From: JBBDMX01 sp040878035
Lineage (GTDB): Bacteria > Planctomycetota > Phycisphaerae > Phycisphaerales > Phycisphaeraceae
DNA length: 64,000 nucleotides
Direction: 5' to 3'
Assembly (NCBI GenBank): GCA_040878035.1
Contig: JBBDMX010000047.1
Location: 1 to 64,000, forward strand
This document shows positions 29,864 to 41,120 of this stretch, piece after piece (position 1 is the stretch's first letter; every line of letters begins with the position of its first letter). The position numbers and the translations under genes are program-made. The notes under the pieces are model-generated. The model was not told the DNA's origin and made no database searches. It saw only the letters and a program-made list of their open reading frames with translations.

Positions 29864-30472
29864 TTACTGAGAGTCTCCGGCGCCGCCACCGCTGCGCAAA
29901 GCCGCAAGCGATGGTTTCTCCGGCAGGTAGATCAGCATCAGATTACGGATGTAGATGAACCACCCCGTCGCCTGGCCCAGCACGCCCACCGGGTCCTTGC
30001 GCCACAGGAAGTAGACCAGCAGCATCGAGGCGCCGACCAGGCTCATCCACCAGAACACTGGCGGCACGACCGAACGGCGGTGGCGCTCGCTGGCCAGCCA
30101 CTGGATGACCATGCGCCCGGTGAAGAGCACCTGGCCCAAGAGGCCCACGCCGACCCAGAGCATGCCGATGGGCGACGAGACGTTGAGCAGCACTTCCAGC
30201 AGGCCGCGCGATTGCTGGTCCTGATACACGCGCTGGGCAAAGGCCTGGGGCGACAGAACCACCGGCGGGCCCGAGTGCGGATGAATCTGATAGAGGTAGT
30301 TGCCGCCCTGGTCCTGGTACAGATAGGCGCGGTCATGGGCGCCGGGCAGGGCGACCTTGATATCGATAGCGCCGGCGGGCCTGCCGCGCGGGTCGATCAT
30401 GACCCAGGCGACCCACGCCACGATGCCGACCAGCAGCAGCACTTCAAGAATGACAAGCCAGCGGCGTCTCAC
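29864..30472 (-). CDS. Lipid-A-disaccharide synthase N-terminal domain (LABN) protein
   Basis: A 202-residue membrane protein with a first TM at the N-terminus (WLVILEVLLLVGIVAWVAWV), a soluble section, and then the LABN region: GQVLFTGRMVIQWLASERH, VPPVFWWMSLVGASMLLVYF and GQATGWFIYIRNLMLIY. LABN proteins often sit next to GT2 and GT39 glycosyltransferases that modify lipid A or other lipid-linked sugars, which is exactly the context here. The GTG start at 30472 overlaps the TGA of the GT2 gene (GTGA). The C-terminal SLAALRSGGG tail lies over a partial copy of the 16-bp palindrome. Confidence 0.87.
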   Translation of the reverse strand: MRRRWLVILEVLLLVGIVAWVAWVMIDPRGRPAGAIDIKVALPGAHDRAYLYQDQGGNYLYQIHPHSGPPVVLSPQAFAQRVYQDQQSRGLLEVLLNVSSPIGMLWVGVGLLGQVLFTGRMVIQWLASERHRRSVVPPVFWWMSLVGASMLLVYFLWRKDPVGVLGQATGWFIYIRNLMLIYLPEKPSLAALRSGGGAGDSQ

Positions 30473-31221
30473 GGTTCAATTTCCTCGGCGGCGGCGTCGC
30501 GGTAGCGGTTGGCCATCCAGCGCAGGGCCAGGCAGTCGATCAGGCCGGCCCAGCCGCGGTTGAGCACGCCGTACTTGGCGACGCCGGCGACGCGCGGGCG
30601 GTGGTGCACGGACATTTCAATCACCCGCCCGCCCAGCAATCGTGCGTAAAACGGCAGAAAACGGTGGGCGCCCTTGTACTGGAGGGGGAAGCGCCGGGCG
30701 ATGTCGGTGCGCAGCACGCGGGCGGTGCAGCCGGTGTCGCGGATGCTGTCGCCCAGCAGCAGTCGTCGCGTGGTGCGGCCGATCCAACTGGAAAACCGCC
30801 GCACCATCGTGTCGTTGCGGTTGGCCGAGCGGTCGCCCTGCACCATGTCCGCCTCGTTGCGGCGCAGCTTGTCGAGCATGGCAGGCAGGTCGGCCGGGTC
30901 GTTCTGCAAGTCGGCGTCCAGCGTGGCGACATAGCGGCCCCGGGCCGCGGCGATGCCGGCGAACATCGCCGCCGACTGACCCCTGGCTATGTCCCGATGC
31001 AGCACGCGAATCCAGTGATTCTCCGCCGCGGCCGCCCGCAGCTTGGCCAGAGTCGAGTCCGTCGAGCCGTCGTCCACGACGATCAGCTCCGCATCGATGC
31101 CGGCCTGCTCGCGGATGACCCGCCTGATCTCGTCGATCAGCGGCGCGACATTGTCCTCCTCATTGAGGGCCGGGACAACGATCGACAGCTCAGGCGCGTG
31201 GTCGGCAGGCGTGGCGGGCAT
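30469..31221 (-). CDS. Family 2 glycosyltransferase (polyprenyl-phosphate sugar transferase type)
   Basis: A 250-residue GT2: LSIVVPALNEEDNVAPLI, LIVVDDGSTDST, VATLDADLQNDPADLP (the metal-binding Asp residues) and QYKGAHRFLPFYARLLG. It has no C-terminal membrane segments, like dolichol-phosphate mannose synthase 1. It should load a sugar onto a polyprenyl phosphate for use by the membrane GT39 protein encoded upstream. I start it at the ATG at 31221, where family sequence begins. The upstream spacer (31222-31372) holds a GC-rich palindrome (TCCCCGTCGCCGGGG) and nothing else I can assign. Confidence 0.9.
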   Translation of the reverse strand: MPATPADHAPELSIVVPALNEEDNVAPLIDEIRRVIREQAGIDAELIVVDDGSTDSTLAKLRAAAAENHWIRVLHRDIARGQSAAMFAGIAAARGRYVATLDADLQNDPADLPAMLDKLRRNEADMVQGDRSANRNDTMVRRFSSWIGRTTRRLLLGDSIRDTGCTARVLRTDIARRFPLQYKGAHRFLPFYARLLGGRVIEMSVHHRPRVAGVAKYGVLNRGWAGLIDCLALRWMANRYRDAAAEEIEP

Positions 31222-31372
31222 GAAGCAGAAGTTTACCGCATCGGCGGCGCTTACGCCTTGGGGCGTGGCCTTGGCCCACCAAGCCGGACCTGAGTCTTCC
31301 AAGGTCGGGATTCCCCGTCGCCGGGGTTGGGATATCGGGGGCTTGGCGGACTCAGCCGGCTTGGCAGCCCAT

Positions 31373-33355
31373 TCATTCCACTGGTTGTGTCGTTGCGGGC
31401 TGCGTCGCCGGTGCCTCCGCGGGTTGCGTCGTCGGGGGCGCCGGCGCGGCGCGGGTGAAGGTGTACAACACGCGATCCAGCATCGGCAACCGCAGCCGCG
31501 CCTGCACCAGCAGATTGGGCAGCATCGGCGGATGCGTGCCCGTGAGCAGGTTGAACTCGCCCACCTCTTCCAGGGCGGCTGAGAATTGGTCCACCCGCAG
31601 AAGCGGGATCGGACGCCCGCTGTACAGGATCAGTGCCGGGTCGGGCCAACCCTCGGTTTCCTCCGATGATCCCCAACTTTCGCCGCCCCGCACACCCCGG
31701 CCGCCCCGGATCCCCGGCTGATCCAGCCAGTACACCGGCACGTCCTGCGTCAGCGCCGCCACATCCGCACCCGCCTGCCGCAAGGGATTGACCGCCAGCG
31801 GACCACGCGACAGCGGCAGGATCACCACCAGCAGCATCGCCAGCATCCAGCAGCACCAGACCACCATGGTCTTGGCGGGGAACTCGCGGTTCATCCAGTG
31901 AATACTCAGGGTGACCAGACCCAGGAGCAGGATCGCCGACGCCAGCGCCAAAGGCCAGGGCATGTCCCAGGCGAAGGGCTGTTTGAGCATGGGCTGGGCG
32001 TGCAAGGCCAGGGGGACCAGGAGCGACGCCGCCAGGAGGATCGCCAGGAAGGGATAGCGCAGTCGTTGCCAGCCGCGGGCGTGGCGGCCTTCGGACGCCA
32101 GGTCGTGGTATTGGGTAAAGAGCTGGGCGATGAGCACCGCCGCCGCCGGCACCACCGGGAGCAGGAAGCCCAGGAAGCCCCAATGCTCATTCTCCCGGCC
32201 CATGGCCAGGAGCACCGTGGTAACGGTGATGAACCACACCCAGCTCATGAACAGGCGTGGTCGCGAGCCCTTGGAGGAGGTGCTGAAGGGCTGGGCGATG
32301 GCGCCGAAAAGCCAGAGCGTCCAGGGCAGAGTGAGAATAACGGCCGCCAGAGCGCGGCGACCCAGGTTGGTGACCGCCAGCTCCCAGCCGCTGCCCGCCA
32401 GTGGCGCCAGTTCCACCAGCCAATAGCGCCAGGTGTCGGGCGCATCGGTATGGACATAGACGACCCAGGGGGTCAGCAGCAGCACGCCGATGAGCACCGC
32501 CGCCAGCAGGCCCAGCAGGTGGCTGAGGCGCCCGGGGATGAGGATGAGGATGAGCAGGATGGGCAGAGGGACGGTGAGCAGGGCGACGGGGGTGACCAGC
32601 AGGGCGCCGGCGAAGGCGACGCCCGCCAGGCCCCAGCCCAGGCCTTGCCGCCAGATCGACGGCGCGGGCTTGAGCGGGCGAATGGCCCACAGCGCCGCGG
32701 CGATGGCCAGCAGGGTCAGCGCCGCGTGCGCCATGGGCGGCGACGCCTGCCGCGCGTAATACAGCAGCAGCGGATGCGCGGCGCAAAGCAGCCCCGCCAG
32801 CGTGGCGGTGAGGCTGTTGCCCATGGATCGGCCGGCCCAGAACGCCGCCGCCACCGCCAGCAGACCCAGCAGCACGGACACCACGCGCCCGATCAGCACC
32901 AGCGCATCGACGGAAGTCGGACGATGAAACAGCGACACGCTGTTGAACGCCAGCATGTGCGCCCAGGTGAGGCCCGGCGGCTCGCGGCGTTGCGCCCGGC
33001 CGTTGTAGTAGGGCAGAATCCGGTCAAACGAATACCACGCCAGCCCGCCGGTGGGGCGCTGCCAGGTCTCGATCGACTGCGCCAGGGCCCGCGCCTCGAC
33101 CGGATCGGTCACGTCGGGCCGATGCAGTTCCAGCAGCATGACCGGCAGCGCCACCGCCAGGCAGAAGAGCAGTGCAAAGAGAGAGGTGAACCGCCCATGC
33201 CGGGGCGGATGCTCCAGGGATCGCGCCCTAGCTGACGGCGCTGGCGCACGCGGTGCCGGCGACGTTGAGGCCGGCGCTGACGCTGGCACCGGCGGCCGAA
33301 CCGCGCCCGAGTTGGAACCGGATTCTGCCAAACTCGCGGGTACTCCGTACGTCAA
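31373..33355 (-). CDS. Family 39-type membrane glycosyltransferase (ArnT/PMT-like)
   Basis: A protein of about 660 residues with ~10-11 hydrophobic segments. LLELHRPDVTDPVEARALAQ after the first TM corresponds to the first periplasmic loop of ArnT/PMT enzymes, which holds catalytic acidic residues. Such enzymes move a sugar from a polyprenyl phosphate to lipid A or protein. The C-terminus is a Pro/Thr/Ala-rich tail (TTQPAEAPATQPATTQPVE). The start is uncertain: the TTG at 33355 lies in a 16-bp palindrome and the first ~50 residues are low-complexity Pro/Ala, so the real start may be internal. Confidence 0.82.
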   Translation of the reverse strand: MTYGVPASLAESGSNSGAVRPPVPASAPASTSPAPRAPAPSARARSLEHPPRHGRFTSLFALLFCLAVALPVMLLELHRPDVTDPVEARALAQSIETWQRPTGGLAWYSFDRILPYYNGRAQRREPPGLTWAHMLAFNSVSLFHRPTSVDALVLIGRVVSVLLGLLAVAAAFWAGRSMGNSLTATLAGLLCAAHPLLLYYARQASPPMAHAALTLLAIAAALWAIRPLKPAPSIWRQGLGWGLAGVAFAGALLVTPVALLTVPLPILLILILIPGRLSHLLGLLAAVLIGVLLLTPWVVYVHTDAPDTWRYWLVELAPLAGSGWELAVTNLGRRALAAVILTLPWTLWLFGAIAQPFSTSSKGSRPRLFMSWVWFITVTTVLLAMGRENEHWGFLGFLLPVVPAAAVLIAQLFTQYHDLASEGRHARGWQRLRYPFLAILLAASLLVPLALHAQPMLKQPFAWDMPWPLALASAILLLGLVTLSIHWMNREFPAKTMVVWCCWMLAMLLVVILPLSRGPLAVNPLRQAGADVAALTQDVPVYWLDQPGIRGGRGVRGGESWGSSEETEGWPDPALILYSGRPIPLLRVDQFSAALEEVGEFNLLTGTHPPMLPNLLVQARLRLPMLDRVLYTFTRAAPAPPTTQPAEAPATQPATTQPVE

Positions 33356-33369
33356 GCCGCTTGCGGCTT
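33354..33369. repeat. 16-bp palindrome family at a putative start
   Basis: A perfect copy, AAGCCGCTTGCGGCTT. On the minus strand its end provides the TTG that is the most upstream possible start of the GT39 gene. Confidence 0.75.
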
Positions 33370-33416
33370 TGCATCCATTCTGATCAACATGCCCACGGAG
33401 GCGAAGCAGCCAGCAG

Positions 33417-34454
33417 CTAAAGCGGTAGCGCGATCGCCTGGCCCGTCTGCATGCTGCGCGTCACCGCCTGGGTGAACTCCATGTACCTGACGCCCGTGGC
33501 CAAGTCCGTCAGCTTCACCTGCTCCTGGCCGCGAATGGCGGCGACGAACTCCTCCTCCACGCGCCAGCCGCCGACCAACTCCGCCGGCAGGTCCACGGCG
33601 GCGTACTCCTTTTCCTCGCGCTGGCGGCGATACAGCGTGACCTCCGGCAGGGCGATCTTGAGCGTGCCCTGGCTGCCGCAGAGCCACACGCCCGACTGCT
33701 CGGGCAAACCCATCACCGCGGAAATCTGCATGTGCAATTGGGCGCCGCACGCCAACTCGGCGGCGACATCCACATGATCCGGCACGGCCACCGCGCGGCG
33801 GAGGCCCTCGCCATCGGCGCGCTCCTTCACGAACGTGCGCCCCAGCGCCAGCACGCGCACCGCCGGCCCCACCCAACGCAACAGCGCTTCGTACCAGATG
33901 CCCAGCGACAGGATGTTGGCGCCCGACAGGTCGGTGTCCTGCCGCCAGGACAGCGGCGCATCACGGTTGATCCATGCCGCCGTGTCGCGCACCTCCACCG
34001 CCAGCACCTGGCCGATGGCGTCCTGCGCCAGCAGCTTGCGGATCGTCGCATCGACGGGCAGCGTGAAGGGCGAGGGCACGATCTGGGCGATCAGTTCCGG
34101 ATGCGCCCGCGCGGCGTCGAGCATCTGGTGCGCTTCGGAAGCGTCCATGGCCATGCGAGCTTCACAAAGCACGTGCTTGCCCGACGCCAGGGCGGCCAGG
34201 GTCGCCGGGGCGTGCAGGTAGGGCCAGGTGCCGATCATCACCGCGTCGATGTCCGGGTCCTCGATCACCTGCATCCAGTGTTCGTAGGTGCGGGCGATGT
34301 TGAACTGCTGGGCGACGCGCCGGGATGACTCGGTGCTGCGATTGCACACGCCGGCGATCTGCACGTCGGCGAGGGCGGCAAATTTGGGCAAGTGCATGCG
34401 GCGGGTGTTGTTCCCCGCGCCGATCACGCCGATGCGGATGAGCTTTCCTGCCAT
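33417..34454 (-). CDS. Gfo/Idh/MocA-family oxidoreductase
   Basis: A 345-residue NAD(P)-dependent dehydrogenase: RIGVIGAGNNTRRMHLPKFA (nucleotide site), MIGTWPYLHAPATLAALASG and the CEARMAMDASEAHQM segment, where the family's usual EKP reads EAR, so the catalytic lysine of the motif is missing. The C-terminal half has the usual beta-sheet domain (GSQGTLKIALPEVTLYRR). Substrates in this family are sugars and inositols; not inferable here. It ends 46 bp from the GT39 N-terminus and may be in the same transcription unit. Confidence 0.85.
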   Translation of the reverse strand: MAGKLIRIGVIGAGNNTRRMHLPKFAALADVQIAGVCNRSTESSRRVAQQFNIARTYEHWMQVIEDPDIDAVMIGTWPYLHAPATLAALASGKHVLCEARMAMDASEAHQMLDAARAHPELIAQIVPSPFTLPVDATIRKLLAQDAIGQVLAVEVRDTAAWINRDAPLSWRQDTDLSGANILSLGIWYEALLRWVGPAVRVLALGRTFVKERADGEGLRRAVAVPDHVDVAAELACGAQLHMQISAVMGLPEQSGVWLCGSQGTLKIALPEVTLYRRQREEKEYAAVDLPAELVGGWRVEEEFVAAIRGQEQVKLTDLATGVRYMEFTQAVTRSMQTGQAIALPL

Positions 34455-34493
34455 GCGACAAATGTAACAGATTCGCGGGGATATTGAGGATCA

Positions 34494-34517
34494 GGCGCGG
34501 CAAGCCGCGGCGCTTCG
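34494..34517. repeat. CGCGGCAAGCCGCGGCGCT repeat
   Basis: GCGCGGCAAGCCGCGGCGCT, a dispersed imperfect palindrome with further copies at 36680-36700 and 39836-39857. Here it lies between the stop of the GGDEF-EAL gene and the start of the oxidoreductase gene. Confidence 0.75.
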
Positions 34518-34534
34518 TATGGAGGTGGGGCGAC

Positions 34535-36532
34535 TTACGCGCGGGCGGGCAAGTGCAGATAGTGCTCGACAAACGAGTCCACCGCGTCGGCGGGCATCGG
34601 ACGCGCAAAGTAGTAGCCCTGTCCCATGTCGCAGCCCAGGGCCTCGAAGAGCGCCAACTGGTCCACGCTCTCGACGCCCTTGGCGACGACCGTCATGTTC
34701 AGGCTATGCGCCAAGGCGACCATGGCCTTGATCAAGTCGTTGTAGCCGTGGCTGGCGGCCAGGGAATCGATGAACCGGCGGTCGAGCTTCAGCCCATGCA
34801 CGCTCTGGTGATGCAGGGACATCAGCGACGACTCGCCCCGGCCAAAGTCGTCCAGGTCCACGCCGATCCCCAGCGCCTTCAGGTCGGCCACCAGGCGTTC
34901 CGAATGGCCCGCGCCGCGCATGATCGTCGCTTCGGCGACCTCGACGCGCAGGGCCGACGGTGGGATGTCGTGCTCGGCCAGGACGGTGCGGATCAGGGCG
35001 GGCAGTTCGCCGTCGTGGAACTGCTTGACCGAGAGGTTGGTGGAGACGAACAGGTGAGCCAGTTCGGGAGCGATGGCGTGCCAGAGCTTGATCTGCCGGG
35101 CCGCCTCGCCCAGCACCCAGCGGCGCAGGGGGACGATGACGCCGATTTCCTCCGCCAGGGGGAGGAACTCGCCGGCGGTCAGCAGGCCGCGTTGGGGATG
35201 ATGCCAGCGTACCAGGGCCTCGAAGCCCGCCAGGCCGCGCGCGTGCAGGTTGATGACCGGCTGATAGTGCAGGCAGATCTGCCCGCGCTCCAGCGCGTGG
35301 CGCAGGTCGCTTTCCAGATCGAAGCGTGCCCGCAGTTTTTCGTGCATGGCCTGGTCGAACACCATGTAGCGCCCGCCGCCGAGCTTCTTGGCGCGGTACA
35401 TGGCGTTGTCGGCGTCACGCAGCAGGTCCTGCGCGGTTTCGTACTGCTGGTCCGACAGGGCGATGCCGATGCTGGCGCCGGTGACGACTTCGTGTCCGTC
35501 CAGATCGATAGGCCGGGCCAGCGCGTCGTGCAGGCGGTCCGCCACGCGCAGGGCGTCGCTGTCCTCGCGGATGCCGTCGAGCAGCACGGTGAACTCGTCG
35601 CCGCCCAGCCGCGCCACCGTGTGCTCCTGGCTCGGCCGCGCCACCGAGTCGCTGCCCCGCAGGCACTGGCACAAGCGCTGCGCCACCTCCACCAGCATGT
35701 GGTCGCCAGCCTGGTGACCCAGCGTGTCGTTGATCAGCTTGAACCGGTCCAGGTCCAGGAAGAACACCGCAAAGCGCCGCCCCGGCTCACGCTTGTTGCG
35801 CTGAATGCAGCGGTCCAGGCGGTCGAGCATCAGCAGCCGGTTGGGCAGGCCCGTCAGCGCATCGTGCGTCGAGTGATGCAGCAGTTTCTGCTGGGTTTCC
35901 TTCCATTGCGTCACGTCGCGCTGGATGGCGATGAAATTGGTCAGCTTGCCCGCCTCGTCGCGGATGGGCTGCACGTCCATGGCCACCCAGAACGGCAGGC
36001 CGTCCTTGCGGTAATTGAGCAACTGCGTCTCGAATCCCTCGCCGGCCAGAATCTTGCGGCGCATGAACTCCACCATGTGCTGGTCGGTCTGCGGCCCCTG
36101 GAGAAACAGCCCCGGCTTCTTGCCGGCGACTTCCGCCAGCGTGTAGCCGTTGAGACGGGTAAAGCCGTCGTTGACCCATTCGATGTTGCCCTGCGCGTCG
36201 GTGATGACCACGCCGTTGTCGGTGCGTGCCGCCACCAGGGCGAGCTTGTCGCTGATCTGCGGGTTGTCCGCCAGGGAGCCGACGAGCGATCGGGTGGTGG
36301 GCGAGATTTGCTGGCGGCAGCGGGTCACCGAGTAGGCCACGCCCAGGCCGAGGGCGCCGGCGATGGCCAGCAGCAGGACCGGCTGGGTTTGGGGGGGCAG
36401 ATGCGGCCAGATCAGGGCGGCGCCCAGCGCCACCGCCGCCACGGCGCCGCACGCCATGGCGAACCGGGCTGCCTTTTCGAAAGTCGGTCTCACTCCCACA
36501 CCAGCGCTCTCCATTCCCCCGGGATAGAACAT
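34535..36532 (-). CDS. PAS-GGDEF-EAL cyclic-di-GMP signalling protein
   Basis: About 665 residues with two N-terminal TM segments (residues ~25-75), a PAS domain (GVVITDAQGNIEWVNDGFTR), a GGDEF domain with intact RLGGDEF, and an EAL domain (GFEALVRW, STNLSV, DDFG, KLD, QGYYF). It is predicted to sense a signal and make c-di-GMP. Two oddities: the motif usually AEGVE reads AKGVE, replacing the glutamate known to be the general base in EAL phosphodiesterases, and nine residues (PSQEHTVAR) are inserted between the inhibitory-site RGSD and GGDEF. I start it at the ATG at 36532; 36514 or 36658 are alternatives. Confidence 0.88.
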   Translation of the reverse strand: MFYPGGMESAGVGVRPTFEKAARFAMACGAVAAVALGAALIWPHLPPQTQPVLLLAIAGALGLGVAYSVTRCRQQISPTTRSLVGSLADNPQISDKLALVAARTDNGVVITDAQGNIEWVNDGFTRLNGYTLAEVAGKKPGLFLQGPQTDQHMVEFMRRKILAGEGFETQLLNYRKDGLPFWVAMDVQPIRDEAGKLTNFIAIQRDVTQWKETQQKLLHHSTHDALTGLPNRLLMLDRLDRCIQRNKREPGRRFAVFFLDLDRFKLINDTLGHQAGDHMLVEVAQRLCQCLRGSDSVARPSQEHTVARLGGDEFTVLLDGIREDSDALRVADRLHDALARPIDLDGHEVVTGASIGIALSDQQYETAQDLLRDADNAMYRAKKLGGGRYMVFDQAMHEKLRARFDLESDLRHALERGQICLHYQPVINLHARGLAGFEALVRWHHPQRGLLTAGEFLPLAEEIGVIVPLRRWVLGEAARQIKLWHAIAPELAHLFVSTNLSVKQFHDGELPALIRTVLAEHDIPPSALRVEVAEATIMRGAGHSERLVADLKALGIGVDLDDFGRGESSLMSLHHQSVHGLKLDRRFIDSLAASHGYNDLIKAMVALAHSLNMTVVAKGVESVDQLALFEALGCDMGQGYYFARPMPADAVDSFVEHYLHLPARA

Positions 36533-36650
36533 CGCCGCGCCGCTCGTCGGCGCCAGGCCTCCGCCTGTCGATAAAGTCGGCAAGGCGGGAACGCGACTTA
36601 ATGGTTTTCCCTCGCGAAATGGCAAGGTTATACGAGCTTTGCGCGCACGA

Positions 36651-36700
36651 AAGCCCACCCGCTCCCGCGGGTGGGGTCAGCGCGGCAAGCCGCGGCGCTA
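36651..36700. repeat. Two palindromic repeats in the spacer before the GGDEF-EAL gene
   Basis: AAGCCCACCCGCTCCCGCGG with GTGGG is a palindrome also found, as CCCAGCCGCTCCCGCGGCTG, inside the HDOD gene at about 59777. It is followed by GCGCGGCAAGCCGCGGCGCT, shared with 34494 and 39836. Confidence 0.75.
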
Positions 36701-36715
36701 CGCAAAGGAAGGCGC

Positions 36716-39694
<2,979 letters not shown>

Positions 39695-39835
39695 GGCGGT
39701 GCTCCAGATAACGGGAAAACAAGCAAACCGGGTGAAGATTCATAGGGTATACATCAGCGCCGATGCAGTAAACCCAACGTCGCGGCGACCTGCGTTTAGC
39801 GGGTGCGGCGCAGCCGCCCTTCAGCCTCCTCCGGA

Positions 39836-39857
39836 GCGCGGCAAGCCGCGGCGCTTC
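39836..39857. repeat. CGCGGCAAGCCGCGGCGCT repeat, third copy
   Basis: GCGCGGCAAGCCGCGGCGCT in the 218-bp spacer between the divergent gcvP and astA genes. It is followed by a short CACTTTTTACTTTTCACTTTCC tract of the same kind as the simple repeats near 13700. No riboswitch is visible in the spacer. Confidence 0.7.
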
Positions 39858-39912
39858 CTATCGCTGCGCTCGGCACTTTTTACTTTTCACTTTCCACTTT
39901 ATCCTTACCACC

Positions 39913-40947
39913 ATGCTCATCATTCGTCCCGTCAACCTCGACGACCTGGATCACCTGCTCGAGCTCACCACGCTCACGGGCTTTGGGCTCACCACTTTGC
40001 CGCACGATCGCGAGCTGCTGCGCAAGCGCATCCGCGCCTCGCAGCGCGGCTTTGAGAAGATGGCGGATGAGGAAAACCCCAGCGGCGAGGCGTACCTCTT
40101 TGTCATGGAGGACCTGCGCACCGGGGCGGTCGTCGGCTGCTGCGGCGTGGTGTCCAAGGTCGGCGGGTTCGAACCCTTCTACGCCTACCAGATCGAGTCC
40201 ACCACCATCGAGTCGCAAATGCTCAAGGTCCGCAAGGAGGTGCGCACCTTGCACCTGGTGGCCGAACACAACGGCCCGTGCGAGATCGGCAGCCTGTTCC
40301 TGCACCCGGACTACCGCAAGGGCGGCAACGGCCGGCTGCTGTCCCTGGCGCGATTCCTCTTCATGGCCGAGCATCGCCGCTACTTCGACCCCGTGGTCAT
40401 CGCCGAGATGCGCGGCGTGCTGGACGACCAGGCCGGCCGTTCACCCTTTTGGGACGCCCTGGGCAAGCACTTTTTCGAGATCGACTTCCCCAAGGCCGAC
40501 TACCTGTCCATGCTCAACAAACGCTTCATCGCCGACCTGATGCCCAAGCACCCGATTTACGTCACCCTCCTGCCGCCCGAGGCCCAGGCGGTCATCGCCC
40601 AGGTGCACGAGCAGACCAAACCGGCGCTGCACGTGCTGGAGTCCGAGGGTTTCGCGTTTCACAACATGGTGGACATTTTCGAGGCCGGGCCGGTGGTGAG
40701 CAGCCCGCTGGACGACATCCGCTCTGTGCGCGACAGCGTGCGTGCCAAGGTGGCCGACATCAGCGACGAGCCGATCGCCGCCGAGCCGCGGCTGATCGCC
40801 ACGACGCGCCGGGAGATGCGCATCTGCAAGGCGCCCTTGGAACCGCTGGAATCCGGGGGCGACGCAGGCGTCAAACTCGATCACGCCACGGCCCTGGCGC
40901 TGGGCGTCAAAGTCGGCGACCCGGTGCGGTATGTGGCGCTGAAGTAG
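39913..40947 (+). CDS. astA: Arginine N-succinyltransferase
   Basis: A 344-residue AstA-family acyltransferase, first enzyme of the arginine succinyltransferase pathway (arginine plus succinyl-CoA). The conserved start IIRPVNLDDLDHLLELT, SLFLHPDYRKGGNGRLLSLA (acyl-CoA binding), ADLMPKHPIYVTLLP and the ALHVLESEGFAF segment fit the family throughout its length. The start is the ATG at 39913. No other ast gene is in the window, so it may act alone, for example on ornithine or another amine. It is followed by an inverted pair of 16-bp palindromes that could end transcription. Confidence 0.92.
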   Translation: MLIIRPVNLDDLDHLLELTTLTGFGLTTLPHDRELLRKRIRASQRGFEKMADEENPSGEAYLFVMEDLRTGAVVGCCGVVSKVGGFEPFYAYQIESTTIESQMLKVRKEVRTLHLVAEHNGPCEIGSLFLHPDYRKGGNGRLLSLARFLFMAEHRRYFDPVVIAEMRGVLDDQAGRSPFWDALGKHFFEIDFPKADYLSMLNKRFIADLMPKHPIYVTLLPPEAQAVIAQVHEQTKPALHVLESEGFAFHNMVDIFEAGPVVSSPLDDIRSVRDSVRAKVADISDEPIAAEPRLIATTRREMRICKAPLEPLESGGDAGVKLDHATALALGVKVGDPVRYVALK

Positions 40948-40956
40948 CGCCGTGTC

Positions 40957-41023
40957 CCAAGCCGCTTGCGGCTTAGCCTCTTTTCCGGCGTGCGCCCACG
41001 GATACTAAGCCGCAAGCGGCCTG
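40957..41023. repeat. Inverted pair of 16-bp palindromes after astA
   Basis: CCCAAGCCGCTTGCGGCTTA at 40957 and TAAGCCGCAAGCGGCCTGGG at 41004 are near-perfect reverse complements around a 28-bp loop. Each arm is itself the 16-bp palindrome. The structure begins about 10 bp after the astA stop and could serve as a terminator, though no T-run follows. Confidence 0.85.
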
Positions 41024-41120
41024 GGTGCTTCCTTGACGCCCGACGCTGGGACAGATACCGTCGATGTAGGGGGTGAACTCGTTGACGTTTGTCACCATTG
41101 CCCAATCTTGGGAGACCGCC

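Noticed and set aside
31898..33235. 445-codon plus-strand frame rich in Gln, Arg and Gly
   Set aside because: Antisense to the GT39 membrane protein; the composition is the mirror of Leu/Ala-rich TM codons.
34484..36574. 696-codon open frame on the plus strand
   Set aside because: Antisense shadow of the GGDEF-EAL gene, whose motifs are intact.
39695..39912. Glycine riboswitch upstream of gcvP
   Set aside because: I looked for the conserved aptamer segments and saw none; the spacer holds a dispersed palindrome and simple repeats.
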